Shown: positions 1 through 5,660 of the stretch, piece by piece
Position numbering within the stretch: the first letter of the stretch is position 1
Layout: every line of letters begins with the position of its first letter
Source: Clostridiaceae bacterium
Lineage (GTDB): Bacteria > Bacillota > Clostridia > DSM-8532
Direction: 5' to 3'
NCBI GenBank assembly: GCA_025361665.1
Contig: JANYKF010000473.1
Span: 1 to 6,127, forward strand
Length of the DNA: 6,127 nt
Notes under the pieces: model-generated
What the model saw: the letters and a program-made list of their open reading frames with translations, nothing else
What the model was told of the DNA's origin: nothing
The model's database searches: none
Translations under genes and position numbers: made by a program

Positions 1-459
1 GTCAGAAGCCCGATCTTCGCGGATCACTACGGGGAGCGGGATGACCTTTGTGAATACATGGACCAGGGCGTCCAGAAATTCGAGTATTCGCTTGTCCCTC
101 ATGCGGGCACCTGGCAGAGGGCCGGGATCGTGAAAAAGGCAAATGAATTGAATATGGCTCCGGTTCAGATCATGGAAACGTACCATAAAGGGACATCTCC
201 GAGAGAATTCACAGGCGTGGCCATATCGGCCGGCAACATCATGGTCACCGCGTTCAAGCAGGCAGAGGATGGCGACGGTTTCATCCTCCGCTGTTATGAA
301 ACGGATGCAGAGGCCGTGCAATGCACGCTGACCGTTCCGGTTCCCGGCAGAAAGTTCACGGCGGATTTCGGGAAGAATGAAATCAAGACATTCCGGATTC
401 CGCTTGACGAAGCGCGTCCCATAGTGGAATGCAACCTGCTGGAAATGGAGCTGGAGTGA
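1..459 (+). CDS. Alpha-mannosidase, GH38 family, C-terminal fragment (5' end outside window)
   Basis: The frame is open from the first base and ends at TGA 457-459, giving 152 visible residues of a longer protein. The segment HAGTWQRAGIVKKANELN, followed by a run of beta-strand-like sequence (GNIMVTAFKQAEDGDGFILRCYE), matches the C-terminal beta-sandwich of glycoside hydrolase family 38 alpha-mannosidases, where an 'HxGxWxxAxxxxxAxxLN' stretch is typical. These enzymes release mannose from alpha-mannosides or oligosaccharides; bacterial ones are usually cytoplasmic and around 800-1000 residues. The catalytic domain lies upstream, so activity and substrate cannot be judged. The first internal ATG (58) is not the start, because homologous-looking sequence precedes it. 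deoC begins 86 nt downstream, so the two may share a sugar-catabolic transcript, but this is inference. Confidence 0.85.
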   Translation, partial: VRSPIFADHYGERDDLCEYMDQGVQKFEYSLVPHAGTWQRAGIVKKANELNMAPVQIMETYHKGTSPREFTGVAISAGNIMVTAFKQAEDGDGFILRCYETDAEAVQCTLTVPVPGRKFTADFGKNEIKTFRIPLDEARPIVECNLLEMELE

Positions 460-531
460 CAAAGCCGTCCCGGTAAAAATCCAATCTTTTGAAAACGGGA
501 ATGGATTTACATAACTACATCATTAATCAAC

Positions 532-537
532 AGGAGG
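532..537 (+). promoter_or_regulatory. Ribosome binding site deciding the deoC start
   Basis: A perfect AGGAGG sits 8 nt before ATG 546. It fixes the deoC start there rather than at the in-frame TTG 489 or ATG 501 upstream, neither of which has a comparable site. Confidence 0.85.
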
Positions 538-545
538 AGAGATTG

Positions 546-1277
546 ATGCTAACGTCAAAAGACATCGCAAAAATGATCGACCATTCATTGCTGAAGCCTG
601 AAATGGACGCGGAAACCGTGAAGAAAGGCTGCGAAATTGCCAGGAAGTACGATACGGCCTCCGTCTGCGTGAAACCGTGCGATTTGCCCATTGCGGCGGA
701 AATCCTGAAGGGAACCGACGTGCGGCTGTCAACGGTAATCGGGTTTCCACACGGTTCGAACCGGACGGATGTCAAGGTGTTCGAAGCAGAGCGCGCCATG
801 GATGACGGAGCCGAAGAACTTGACATGGTGCTCAACATAGGGCGGCTCATCTCCGGTGCTCCATCATTCGTTGAGGAGGATATCCGTCAAGTCGTGAATG
901 CGGCGCACAAACGGGGCGTGCTGGTGAAAGTGATCTTTGAAAACGCCTATTTGAGCGATGAACAGAAAAAGACGGCATGCCTTCTGAGTGAAGCGGCAGG
1001 GGCTGATTTCGTGAAGACGTCGACAGGGTATGCACCTTCGGGAGCAACTATCCCCGATTTGCAGCTGATGCGGGCCACTTGTTCCGGCAAAGTCCGGGTG
1101 AAAGCCGCCGGCGGCGTCAGGACGCTGGATGCCATCCTGGCCTGCAGGGCCGTTGGCTGCACGCGTTGCGGGGCAACAGCCACCATTGCCATCATGGAAG
1201 AGGCGATGAAGCGCGAGCAGTCAGGTTCCCTGGTTGAAGTGGATCCGGACAAGGCCGTACTGGGTCAGGGGTACTAA
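546..1277 (+). CDS. deoC: Deoxyribose-phosphate aldolase
   Basis: This class I aldolase cleaves 2-deoxy-D-ribose 5-phosphate into acetaldehyde and glyceraldehyde 3-phosphate, the last step of deoxynucleoside salvage in the cytoplasm. At 243 residues it has a normal length for the short bacterial DeoC type. The Schiff-base lysine is K157 in DFVKTSTGY, the second active-site lysine is K186 in VKAAGGVRT, and the acid residue is D93 in ELDMVLNIG; they correspond to K167, K201 and D102 of E. coli DeoC. The N-terminal IDHSLLKP and the IGFPHG segment also fit. The start follows the AGGAGG at 532. The other nucleoside-salvage genes (deoA, deoB, deoD) are not in view. The 86 nt gap upstream shows no convincing promoter, so it may be co-transcribed with the mannosidase gene. 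The C-terminus is cysteine-rich (C200, C205, C208), which is not a family requirement. Confidence 0.97.
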   Translation: MLTSKDIAKMIDHSLLKPEMDAETVKKGCEIARKYDTASVCVKPCDLPIAAEILKGTDVRLSTVIGFPHGSNRTDVKVFEAERAMDDGAEELDMVLNIGRLISGAPSFVEEDIRQVVNAAHKRGVLVKVIFENAYLSDEQKKTACLLSEAAGADFVKTSTGYAPSGATIPDLQLMRATCSGKVRVKAAGGVRTLDAILACRAVGCTRCGATATIAIMEEAMKREQSGSLVEVDPDKAVLGQGY

Positions 1278-1347
1278 GGAACCAATCCGTGCATACATGT
1301 TTTTTCACCGTCAAGGCACACATGAGGTAGATTCAGGCCAAATAGCA

Positions 1348-1391
1348 ATGATGAAGCGGATTTCAGGAAACCCTGAAACCCGCTTCATCAT
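1348..1391. terminator. Long hairpin between convergent deoC and tRNA-Pro, probable bidirectional terminator
   Basis: Arms ATGATGAAGCGG (1348-1359) and CCGCTTCATCAT (1380-1391) pair perfectly. After one A/C mismatch, TTTCAGG (1361-1367) pairs with CCTGAAA (1372-1378), leaving a 4-nt loop. This gives 19 pairs with one mismatch. It lies 70 nt after the deoC stop and begins 3 nt beyond the tRNA CCA end, where a terminator for both transcripts would be expected. The T-tract is poor: the tRNA-strand RNA continues UGCUAUUUGG, and the + strand has none. Intrinsic termination is therefore likely but not certain; it could also act as a processing or stabilising hairpin. Confidence 0.6.
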
Positions 1392-1394
1392 CTG

Positions 1395-1473
1395 TGGTCG
1401 GAGTGACACGGTTCGAACGTGCGACCTCTTGCACCCCAAGCAAGCACTCTAGCCAGAACTGAGCTACACCCCG
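1395..1473 (-). tRNA. tRNA-Pro (anticodon GGG)
   Basis: On the - strand a full cloverleaf can be folded. The acceptor arms are CGGGGTG (1473-1467) and CACTCCG (1405-1399), with one G-U pair. The D-stem is GCTC/GAGT. The anticodon stem CTTGC/GCAAG encloses the loop TTGGGGT, with anticodon GGG at 1437-1435. The T-arm is GCACG-TTCGAAC-CGTGT, followed by discriminator A at 1398. The CCA end is encoded (1397-1395). The C1-G72 first pair and A73 are typical of bacterial tRNA-Pro. It reads CCC and CCU codons. The gene stands alone and converges on deoC. Confidence 0.95.
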
Positions 1474-1487
1474 AAAGCACGAACTTC

Positions 1488-1516
1488 ATTATAGTCGATG
1501 GCCCCGAAGAAAACAA
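1488..1516 (-). promoter_or_regulatory. Promoter of tRNA-Pro
   Basis: On the - strand a perfect TATAAT (1493-1488) is preceded by a 17-nt spacer and TTGTTT (1516-1511). An A7 run directly upstream of the -35 (1525-1519) could act as an UP element. Transcription would start near 1481, leaving a leader of about 8 nt before the mature tRNA. Confidence 0.85.
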
Positions 1517-1588
1517 GGTTTTTTTCCGATAGGTGTCCCGGCTTTCCCTCTGTTTTCATGCATGATTTGCCCTTCCCGATTTAGCCGA

Positions 1589-1602
1589 TGAAACCGGTTT
1601 CA
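1589..1602. promoter_or_regulatory. Perfect 14-bp palindrome resembling a LacI-family operator
   Basis: TGAAACCGGTTTCA is a perfect palindrome with a central CG, flanked by A on both sides. It fits the general form of LacI/CcpA-family operators (TGNAANCGNTTNCA-like). It sits 125 nt before the response regulator start and 73 bp upstream of the tRNA -35 box. A weak possible promoter for the response regulator lies just downstream (TTGAAG 1610-1615, 16 nt, TAGTTT 1632-1637). No LacI-family gene is in the window, so regulator and target are unknown. Confidence 0.5.
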
Positions 1603-1726
1603 ACATGAATTGAAGTGGGAATGGATGATAGTAGTTTGGGAAAAGGATACCGGATCAATGATGAGAAAAGGTTCACGGTTCTCAAGGGATAAATGAATGT
1701 CCCCGCACTAAAGGAAGGACAACGTT

Positions 1727-2125
1727 ATGCGGATCTTGATTGCGGAGGATGATTTCATCGGAAGAAGGCTTCTGCAGAAATTCCTGACCCGGTTTGGCCC
1801 CTGCGATATCGCGGTGAACGGCATGGAGGCGGTTGACGCCTTTTTGGTCGCCCATAAGGAAGGAAGGCCTTACCAGATGATTTGCCTTGATATCCTGATG
1901 CCGGTCATGGATGGGTTGAAAGTGCTCAAGGCCATCCGTGACATTGAGCGGCAGAAGGGCATCGCAGGCAAAGAGTGTACCAAGATCATCATCACGTCCG
2001 CGGTGAATGATCGGAAGACGGTTTCGGAGTCTTATGATTCCGGATGTGAGGCGTATGCCTGGAAGCCCATTGATTTCGAGGCATTCCAGAAAGTGATGGA
2101 AAAACTTGGCCTGATTGATTCCTGA
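1727..2125 (+). CDS. Stand-alone response regulator receiver protein (CheY-like)
   Basis: The protein is 132 residues and consists of one receiver domain with no output domain. The acidic pair is D8-D9 (ILIAEDDF), the phosphoacceptor is D54 in MICLDILMPVMDG, the switch Ser is S91 (IIITSA) and the conserved Lys-Pro is K113-P114. It should take phosphate from a histidine kinase and act by protein-protein contact or in a phosphorelay. No kinase or chemotaxis gene is nearby, so the partner is unknown. The start is supported by AAGGAAGG (1711-1718), 8 nt upstream. An aromatic residue at the switch position (Y110, in AYAWKP) is consistent with CheY-like signalling, but a flagellar role cannot be concluded. 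The gene appears to be transcribed alone. Confidence 0.93.
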   Translation: MRILIAEDDFIGRRLLQKFLTRFGPCDIAVNGMEAVDAFLVAHKEGRPYQMICLDILMPVMDGLKVLKAIRDIERQKGIAGKECTKIIITSAVNDRKTVSESYDSGCEAYAWKPIDFEAFQKVMEKLGLIDS

Positions 2126-2145
2126 GGATCTTCAGCAATCATTTT
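2112..2145 (+). terminator. Possible intrinsic terminator of the response regulator gene
   Basis: TGATTG (2112-2117) can pair with CAATCA (2136-2141), and CTGA (2122-2125) with TCAG (2132-2135), leaving a 4-nt bulge on the 5' side. TTTT follows at 2142-2145. The structure overlaps the stop codon. Stem GC content is low and the T-run is short, so this is tentative. Confidence 0.4.
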
Positions 2146-2148
2146 CAA

Positions 2149-2176
2149 TTGACATTCAGACATCTTTTCGTATATA
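2149..2176 (+). promoter_or_regulatory. Promoter of mscL
   Basis: A perfect TTGACA (2149-2154) is followed after 16 nt by TATATA (2171-2176); a second TATATA at 2173-2178 would give an 18-nt spacer. The predicted start near 2184 gives a leader of about 75 nt. This argues against the in-frame GTG at 2185 being the translation start of mscL. Confidence 0.75.
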
Positions 2177-2259
2177 TATGATGCGTGAAGTTTTCTTGCC
2201 GTTTCGTCAACGCACCGATCCCGTCACGTTGGAAATCCTATGAAGCAGGGGGGCATGAA

Positions 2260-2730
2260 ATGAGTACAGGGAAAAGGATCCGGTTCAATTACAAGGGCGG
2301 GTTGAGCCATGCACGGAAATTCGGTGATGAGTTCAAGCAGTTTGCCATGAAGGGCAATGTGCTGGACCTTGCCATCGGCGTCATCATTGGTGGCGCGTTC
2401 GGGAAAATCGTCACCTCTCTGGTCAACGACCTGTTGATGCCGGTCATCATCCTGGTCACCGGGCAATCTGACCTGAAACAGCTTTCCATCCTGCTTCGGA
2501 AAGCCATCGGCGTGGATGGAAAGGATTTGCTCCTGACATATGGCAATTTTCTGCAAACCGTCATCGACTTCATCATCATCGCGCTGTCTGTTTTCCTATT
2601 TGTGAAGTTCATCAGCCGTTTCAAGAAAAAGGAAGCGGAAGTCGCGCCACCCCCTCCGCCGGAACCCACCATGCAGGAAAAGCTGCTCGTCGAAATCCGG
2701 GATGAATTGAAAAAACAGAACCGCAGATAA
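2260..2730 (+). CDS. mscL: Large-conductance mechanosensitive channel
   Basis: MscL forms a homopentameric inner-membrane pore that opens under membrane tension and releases solutes during hypo-osmotic shock. The protein is 156 residues against about 130-150 usual. EFKQFAMKGNVLDLAIGVIIGGAFGKIV (24-51) is the amphipathic N-terminal helix and first pore-lining helix; G40 corresponds to the gating-sensitive G22 of E. coli. TM1 covers about 33-67 and TM2 about 100-118 (TVIDFIIIALSVFLFVKFI). A basic cluster RFKKK, a linker with five prolines (130-134) and a C-terminal helix (MQEKLLVEIRDELKKQ) follow. The start at 2260 has AGGGGGG (2247-2253) 6 nt upstream; the in-frame GTG 2185 is rejected because it lies at the predicted transcription start. 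Even so, the protein carries about 18 extra basic residues before the usual N-terminal helix. Confidence 0.96.
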   Translation: MSTGKRIRFNYKGGLSHARKFGDEFKQFAMKGNVLDLAIGVIIGGAFGKIVTSLVNDLLMPVIILVTGQSDLKQLSILLRKAIGVDGKDLLLTYGNFLQTVIDFIIIALSVFLFVKFISRFKKKEAEVAPPPPPEPTMQEKLLVEIRDELKKQNRR

Positions 2731-2797
2731 GGATCCCGTTACCGCTTATGGCAGATCTGCCGGTGCCTGCTGGCGGATGAATCGGCTTTTCCCGGAG

Positions 2798-2827
2798 TTG
2801 ACAGGAAGGGGCAACGGAGCATGATAT
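2798..2827 (+). promoter_or_regulatory. Possible promoter of trpS
   Basis: A perfect TTGACA (2798-2803) is followed after 18 nt by TGATAT (2822-2827), a poor -10. The 192-nt mscL-trpS gap also holds a perfect 12-bp palindrome, GGCAGATCTGCC (2750-2761), without a T-run. No T-box signature (AGGGTGGNACCGCG-like) and no Trp-rich leader peptide were found in the gap. Confidence 0.4.
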
Positions 2828-2922
2828 TGGTTGACATCGTGGCACGCGCACCCCTGAAACGGACATGAAGATGGAAACCAGTCAAGAAACCTCAATCGGA
2901 TCGGGCGGAAAGGAAACAGTCC

Positions 2923-4065
2923 ATGAATGTGATTGCCGGAATGAACGATACCTTGAATGACAAGTTTGATGCGGATGAAAATGAAGCAGGAGAACGCATC
3001 GAGTATGGCTCCTATGAAGCCACGGTTGAAAAAAGCAGGCAGCTGGAAAAAAACCTCGCCGAACAGCCGGGAAATTATCGGGTTCTGACCGGGGATCGGC
3101 CAACGGGGCGCCTGCATATCGGGCACCTGTTCGGTTCCCTGCAAAACCGTGTGCGCCTTCAAAACCTTGGAGTCAGGACTTTCATCGTCATCGCGGATTA
3201 TCAGGTGCTCACGGACCGCGACATGTTCGAGAATATTTCGGACAACGTCCGAAACCTGGTCATCGACTATTTGGCTGCGGGACTGGTTCCGGCGGAGGGT
3301 AAAACCTGCATTTTCCCGCATAGCCATGTTCCTGAACTGAACCAGCTCCTCCTGCCTTTCCTGACCCTCGTTTCCAATGCGGAACTCGACCGCAACCCCA
3401 CCGTCAAGGAAGAAATCCAGGCATCCGGTCTCAAGCGCATCAATGCGGGCATGTATACGTATCCCATCCACCAGGCCGCAGATATCCTGTTCTGCAAGGC
3501 CAACGTGGTACCTGTTGGAAAAGACCAGCTGCCCCATCTGGAAATGACCCGCATCATCGCGAGACGCTTCAATGAGCGGTTCGCAGGCAGCAAGCCGGTT
3601 TTCCCGGAGCCGCAGCCGCTTCTCAGCAAAGCCCCCGTCATTCTGGGCCTCGACGGTTCCCAGAAAATGAGCAAAAGCCGCAACAACACCATCATGCTCA
3701 GTGCGTCGGAAGATGAAACCGCCGCGCTTCTGAAGAAAGCGAAGACGGATTCCGAACGCCGCATCACCTTTGATCCGGTCAGCCGACCGGAAGTCTCCAA
3801 CCTGCTGATGCTCATCTCCTTGTCGACCGGCGAAGCACCGGAGAACATCGCGGAGCGCATCGGGGATGGTGGTTCGGGCCAATTGAAGAAGATGCTGACA
3901 GAGACTTTGAATGAATATCTCCGTCCAATCCGTACACGTCGCAGGGAGCTCGAGTCGGATACCGGGTTTGTGCGCACGGTGCTGCGCAGCGGCATCCGGG
4001 AGGCGAGGGAAGTTGCAGAGCAAACATTATCGGAAGTGCGGCATGTCATGAACATGGACATTTGA
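2923..4065 (+). CDS. trpS: Tryptophanyl-tRNA synthetase
   Basis: This class Ic aminoacyl-tRNA synthetase charges tRNA-Trp with tryptophan using ATP, in the cytoplasm. The HIGH motif is at residues 65-68 (RPTGRLHIGHLFGSL) and the KMSKS loop at 248-252 (LDGSQKMSKSRNN). The region INAGMYTYPIHQAADILFCKANVVPVGKDQ (173-202) belongs to the tryptophanyl-adenylate pocket and dimer core. The protein is 380 residues against about 330 for the common Bacillus/E. coli form, with roughly 50 residues before the first core strand (YRVLTGDRPTG). That part is acidic and probably helical (residues 13-48). GDRPTGRLHIGH, in place of the common G.QPSG.LH.GN, marks the divergent bacterial branch. The start has GGAAAGGA (2907-2914) 8 nt upstream. 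A trpF remnant follows 15 nt after the stop. It is probably the essential housekeeping enzyme, but a second trpS elsewhere cannot be excluded. Confidence 0.95.
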   Translation: MNVIAGMNDTLNDKFDADENEAGERIEYGSYEATVEKSRQLEKNLAEQPGNYRVLTGDRPTGRLHIGHLFGSLQNRVRLQNLGVRTFIVIADYQVLTDRDMFENISDNVRNLVIDYLAAGLVPAEGKTCIFPHSHVPELNQLLLPFLTLVSNAELDRNPTVKEEIQASGLKRINAGMYTYPIHQAADILFCKANVVPVGKDQLPHLEMTRIIARRFNERFAGSKPVFPEPQPLLSKAPVILGLDGSQKMSKSRNNTIMLSASEDETAALLKKAKTDSERRITFDPVSRPEVSNLLMLISLSTGEAPENIAERIGDGGSGQLKKMLTETLNEYLRPIRTRRRELESDTGFVRTVLRSGIREAREVAEQTLSEVRHVMNMDI

Positions 4066-4080
4066 TCCGGAGGTTTGCCT

Positions 4081-4222
4081 ATGCAAATCAAAATCTGCTG
4101 CATGGTCCGCATGACGGACATCGAAGCGGTCAACCTGATTCTGCCGGATTTTGCAGGTTTCGTCTTTGCCGCGGGGGCGGCGCTTGCCGCGTGCTGATCC
4201 AATCTCCTTGAAAGGCCAGTGA
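4081..4222 (+). pseudogene. trpF: trpF remnant (phosphoribosylanthranilate isomerase, 5' end only)
   Basis: A GGAGG (4069-4073) precedes ATG 4081 by 7 nt. The frame MQIKICCMVRMTDIEAVNLILPDFAGFVFA reads like the first strand and helix of TrpF, where 'KICGMxxxxDIEAV..xxPDxxGFVFA' is typical and the Cys of KIC is the catalytic base (C6 here). The Gly after it is replaced by Cys. After A30 the frame runs AGAALAAC and stops at TGA 4195-4197, 38 residues in all. Moving to the next frame at 4172 gives RGRRLPRADP, whose GRR resembles the 'xSRR/GRR' phosphate-loop region after FVFA in intact enzymes, and that frame stops at 4220-4222. A frameshift near the G5 run (4173-4177) is likely. No later TrpF sequence (about 200 residues in the full enzyme) is visible before iscS, so most of the gene is deleted. 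The spacing suggests it was once in an operon with trpS. A functional 38-residue peptide is a less likely alternative. Confidence 0.75.
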
Positions 4223-4331
4223 AAAACAGGTTCTCTTTGCGTTGTTTGGAACCGGGATGCAAAGTGAATCCTGTCTCTGATTGGAAATCCACGCACAAGG
4301 GTAATATACGATAAACGAGGTTTCATCATTT

Positions 4332-4356
4332 CCTATTGTTTTAGTATGATAATAGG
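4332..4356. promoter_or_regulatory. Imperfect 25-bp palindrome over a possible upstream iscS promoter
   Basis: CCTATT (4332-4337) and AATAGG (4351-4356) form a perfect 6-bp inverted repeat with further internal symmetry. TATGAT (4345-4350), and an overlapping GATAAT, lie inside it and could be a -10 box, with a weak TTCATC 17 nt upstream (4322-4327). The arrangement would suit a dimeric repressor binding over a promoter. Rrf2-type regulators (IscR, CymR) often control such operons, but the match to their known sites is not good enough to name one. Confidence 0.35.
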
Positions 4357-4377
4357 TTGGTTCGTAGCTTCGAATAC

Positions 4378-4406
4378 TTGACGGTGCCCGACCTTCACGG
4401 TACGAT
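4378..4406 (+). promoter_or_regulatory. Promoter of the iscS-iscU operon
   Basis: TTGACG (4378-4383), a 17-nt spacer and TACGAT (4401-4406) give 5/6 and 4/6 matches to the consensus boxes. Transcription would begin near 4413, about 48 nt before the iscS start. Confidence 0.6.
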
Positions 4407-4460
4407 GTAGGAAAAGGATCCTGCAAACGGGTCTGCAAAAGGGTTGACAGGAGAAAGTAA

Positions 4461-5648
4461 ATGGGCGGTAAAATGATATACATGGATCATGCGGCGACAA
4501 CTTGGACAAAACCTGAAGTGCTCGAAGCCATGATCCCTTACTTCACGGAAAATTTCGGCAATGCCTCCTCCATCTACAAGCTTGGGCGGGATAACCGCAA
4601 GGCTGTGGATGCGGCCCGTGCGGACATTGCGCGGGTAATGGGCGCAGAGCCTTCAGAGATTTATTTCACGGCGTCCGGTTCCGAGTCGGACAATTGGGCG
4701 GTCAAAGGAGCGGCCTTGGCCAGGCAGGCCAAGGGGAAGCACATCATCACCTCCGCCATTGAACACCCGGCCGTTTTGAATGTGTTTGAATACCTTGGCA
4801 AAAACGGGTTTGAAGTGACCTATCTGCCTGTGGATTCAGAGGGTATCGTGCATCCCGAATCCCTGAGAGAGGCCATGCGGCCGGATACGACACTGGTTTC
4901 AGTCATGATGGCCAACAACGAAATCGGAACGATCCAGCCTGTCGCCGAGCTGGCGGCCATAGCGAAAGCCGGGGGCGCCCTTTTCCATACGGATGCAGTC
5001 CAGGCTGTCGGGAACATTGAAGTGGACGTACGGAAACTGGGTGTGGATTTGCTTACGTTCTCCGGACACAAATTCTACGGCCCCAAAGGGGTCGGAGCGT
5101 TATATATCAAAAAGGGAATCAAGCTGGAGACCCTCATTCACGGTGGTCACCAGGAAAGAGGCAAACGGGCCGGCACGGAGAATTTGCCCGGCATAGTCGG
5201 AATGGCGAAGGCTCTCGTCATGGCTGCCGAAACCCTTCAGGACCATGAAACCAGGCTAACTGCCCTCAGACAGAGAGCCTATGACGGCATCCTTTCGCGG
5301 ATATCGCATGTGAAGCTGAATGGTCACCCAGACAAACGCCTGCCGGGCAATCTGAACCTTTCCTTTCGTTTCATAGAGGGAGAATCCCTCCTGTTGATGC
5401 TGGACATGAAAGGGATCGCGGCGTCTTCGGGATCGGCCTGCACGTCGGGATCACTGGATCCTTCCCATGTGCTCCTGGCCATCGGGCTGCCGCATGAAAT
5501 CGCCCACGGGTCGCTCCGCATGAGTTTTGGAGATGCAAATACGGAATCCGATGTGGATTTCCTGGTTGACAGCCTTGTGGTCATTGTTGAGAAATTGCGG
5601 CAGATGTCGCCGCTGTATGAGGACTTCGCGAAGGCGGCAGTCCGTTGA
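4461..5648 (+). CDS. iscS: Cysteine desulfurase (NifS/IscS type)
   Basis: This PLP enzyme takes sulfur from cysteine, releasing alanine, and passes it as a persulfide to the iron-sulfur scaffold and often to tRNA thiolation enzymes. At 395 residues the length is normal. MIYMDHAATTW (5-15) is the family N-terminus. H102 stacks on the PLP ring, D178 in HTDAVQ contacts its pyridine nitrogen, K204 in SGHKFYGPKG forms the PLP Schiff base, and C327 in SSGSACTSG is the persulfide cysteine. The catalytic loop around C327 is long, as in the NifS/IscS group rather than SufS. The start at 4461 has AGGAG (4449-4453) 7 nt upstream; M5 (4473) is a weaker option. The scaffold gene starts 12 nt after the stop, so the two are translated from one transcript. 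No iscR-like gene precedes it. The symbol could equally be nifS; there is no sign of nitrogen fixation here. Confidence 0.96.
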   Translation: MGGKMIYMDHAATTWTKPEVLEAMIPYFTENFGNASSIYKLGRDNRKAVDAARADIARVMGAEPSEIYFTASGSESDNWAVKGAALARQAKGKHIITSAIEHPAVLNVFEYLGKNGFEVTYLPVDSEGIVHPESLREAMRPDTTLVSVMMANNEIGTIQPVAELAAIAKAGGALFHTDAVQAVGNIEVDVRKLGVDLLTFSGHKFYGPKGVGALYIKKGIKLETLIHGGHQERGKRAGTENLPGIVGMAKALVMAAETLQDHETRLTALRQRAYDGILSRISHVKLNGHPDKRLPGNLNLSFRFIEGESLLLMLDMKGIAASSGSACTSGSLDPSHVLLAIGLPHEIAHGSLRMSFGDANTESDVDFLVDSLVVIVEKLRQMSPLYEDFAKAAVR

Positions 5649-5660
5649 GAGGAGAACCGG

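Larger units (their letters stand above)
4223..4460 (+). other. Noncoding leader region before the iscS-iscU operon
   Basis: I find no gene here and no continuing TrpF similarity. Together with the trpF remnant, it makes about 395 bases without an intact gene between trpS and iscS. It contains an inverted repeat CTTTGC/GCAAAG (4235-4240, 4259-4264) with an 18-nt loop and no T-run, an AT-rich block around 4305-4356 with a possible promoter and operator, and a better promoter at 4378-4406. No recognisable riboswitch or T-box was seen. Confidence 0.6.

Noticed and set aside
468..500. TCCCG/CGGGA inverted repeat after the mannosidase gene
   Set aside because: Only 5 bp of stem with a 23-nt loop and no following T-run; too weak to call a terminator.
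489..515. TTGAAA (489) with CATAAC (510) as a deoC promoter
   Set aside because: The spacer is only 15 nt and the -10 box is poor; co-transcription with the upstream gene is as likely.
1234..1452. 72-codon + strand frame overlapping the deoC end and the tRNA
   Set aside because: It runs through the hairpin and the antisense strand of the tRNA gene, with no ribosome binding site or protein-like conservation.
2750..2761. Perfect 12-bp palindrome GGCAGATCTGCC after mscL
   Set aside because: It has no loop and no T-run for a terminator, and no link to a known operator; a palindrome of this size can occur by chance.
2865..2960. Short frame ATG 2865 to TGA 2960 as a possible leader peptide for trpS
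   Set aside because: It has no Trp codons, no good ribosome binding site and no attenuator-like hairpins, and it overlaps the trpS start.
2746..4023. Long open frame of 425 codons on the - strand opposite trpS
   Set aside because: It is the antisense shadow of a clear trpS gene with intact motifs. It has no ribosome binding site and no recognisable domain, and its composition follows the codon bias of the other strand.
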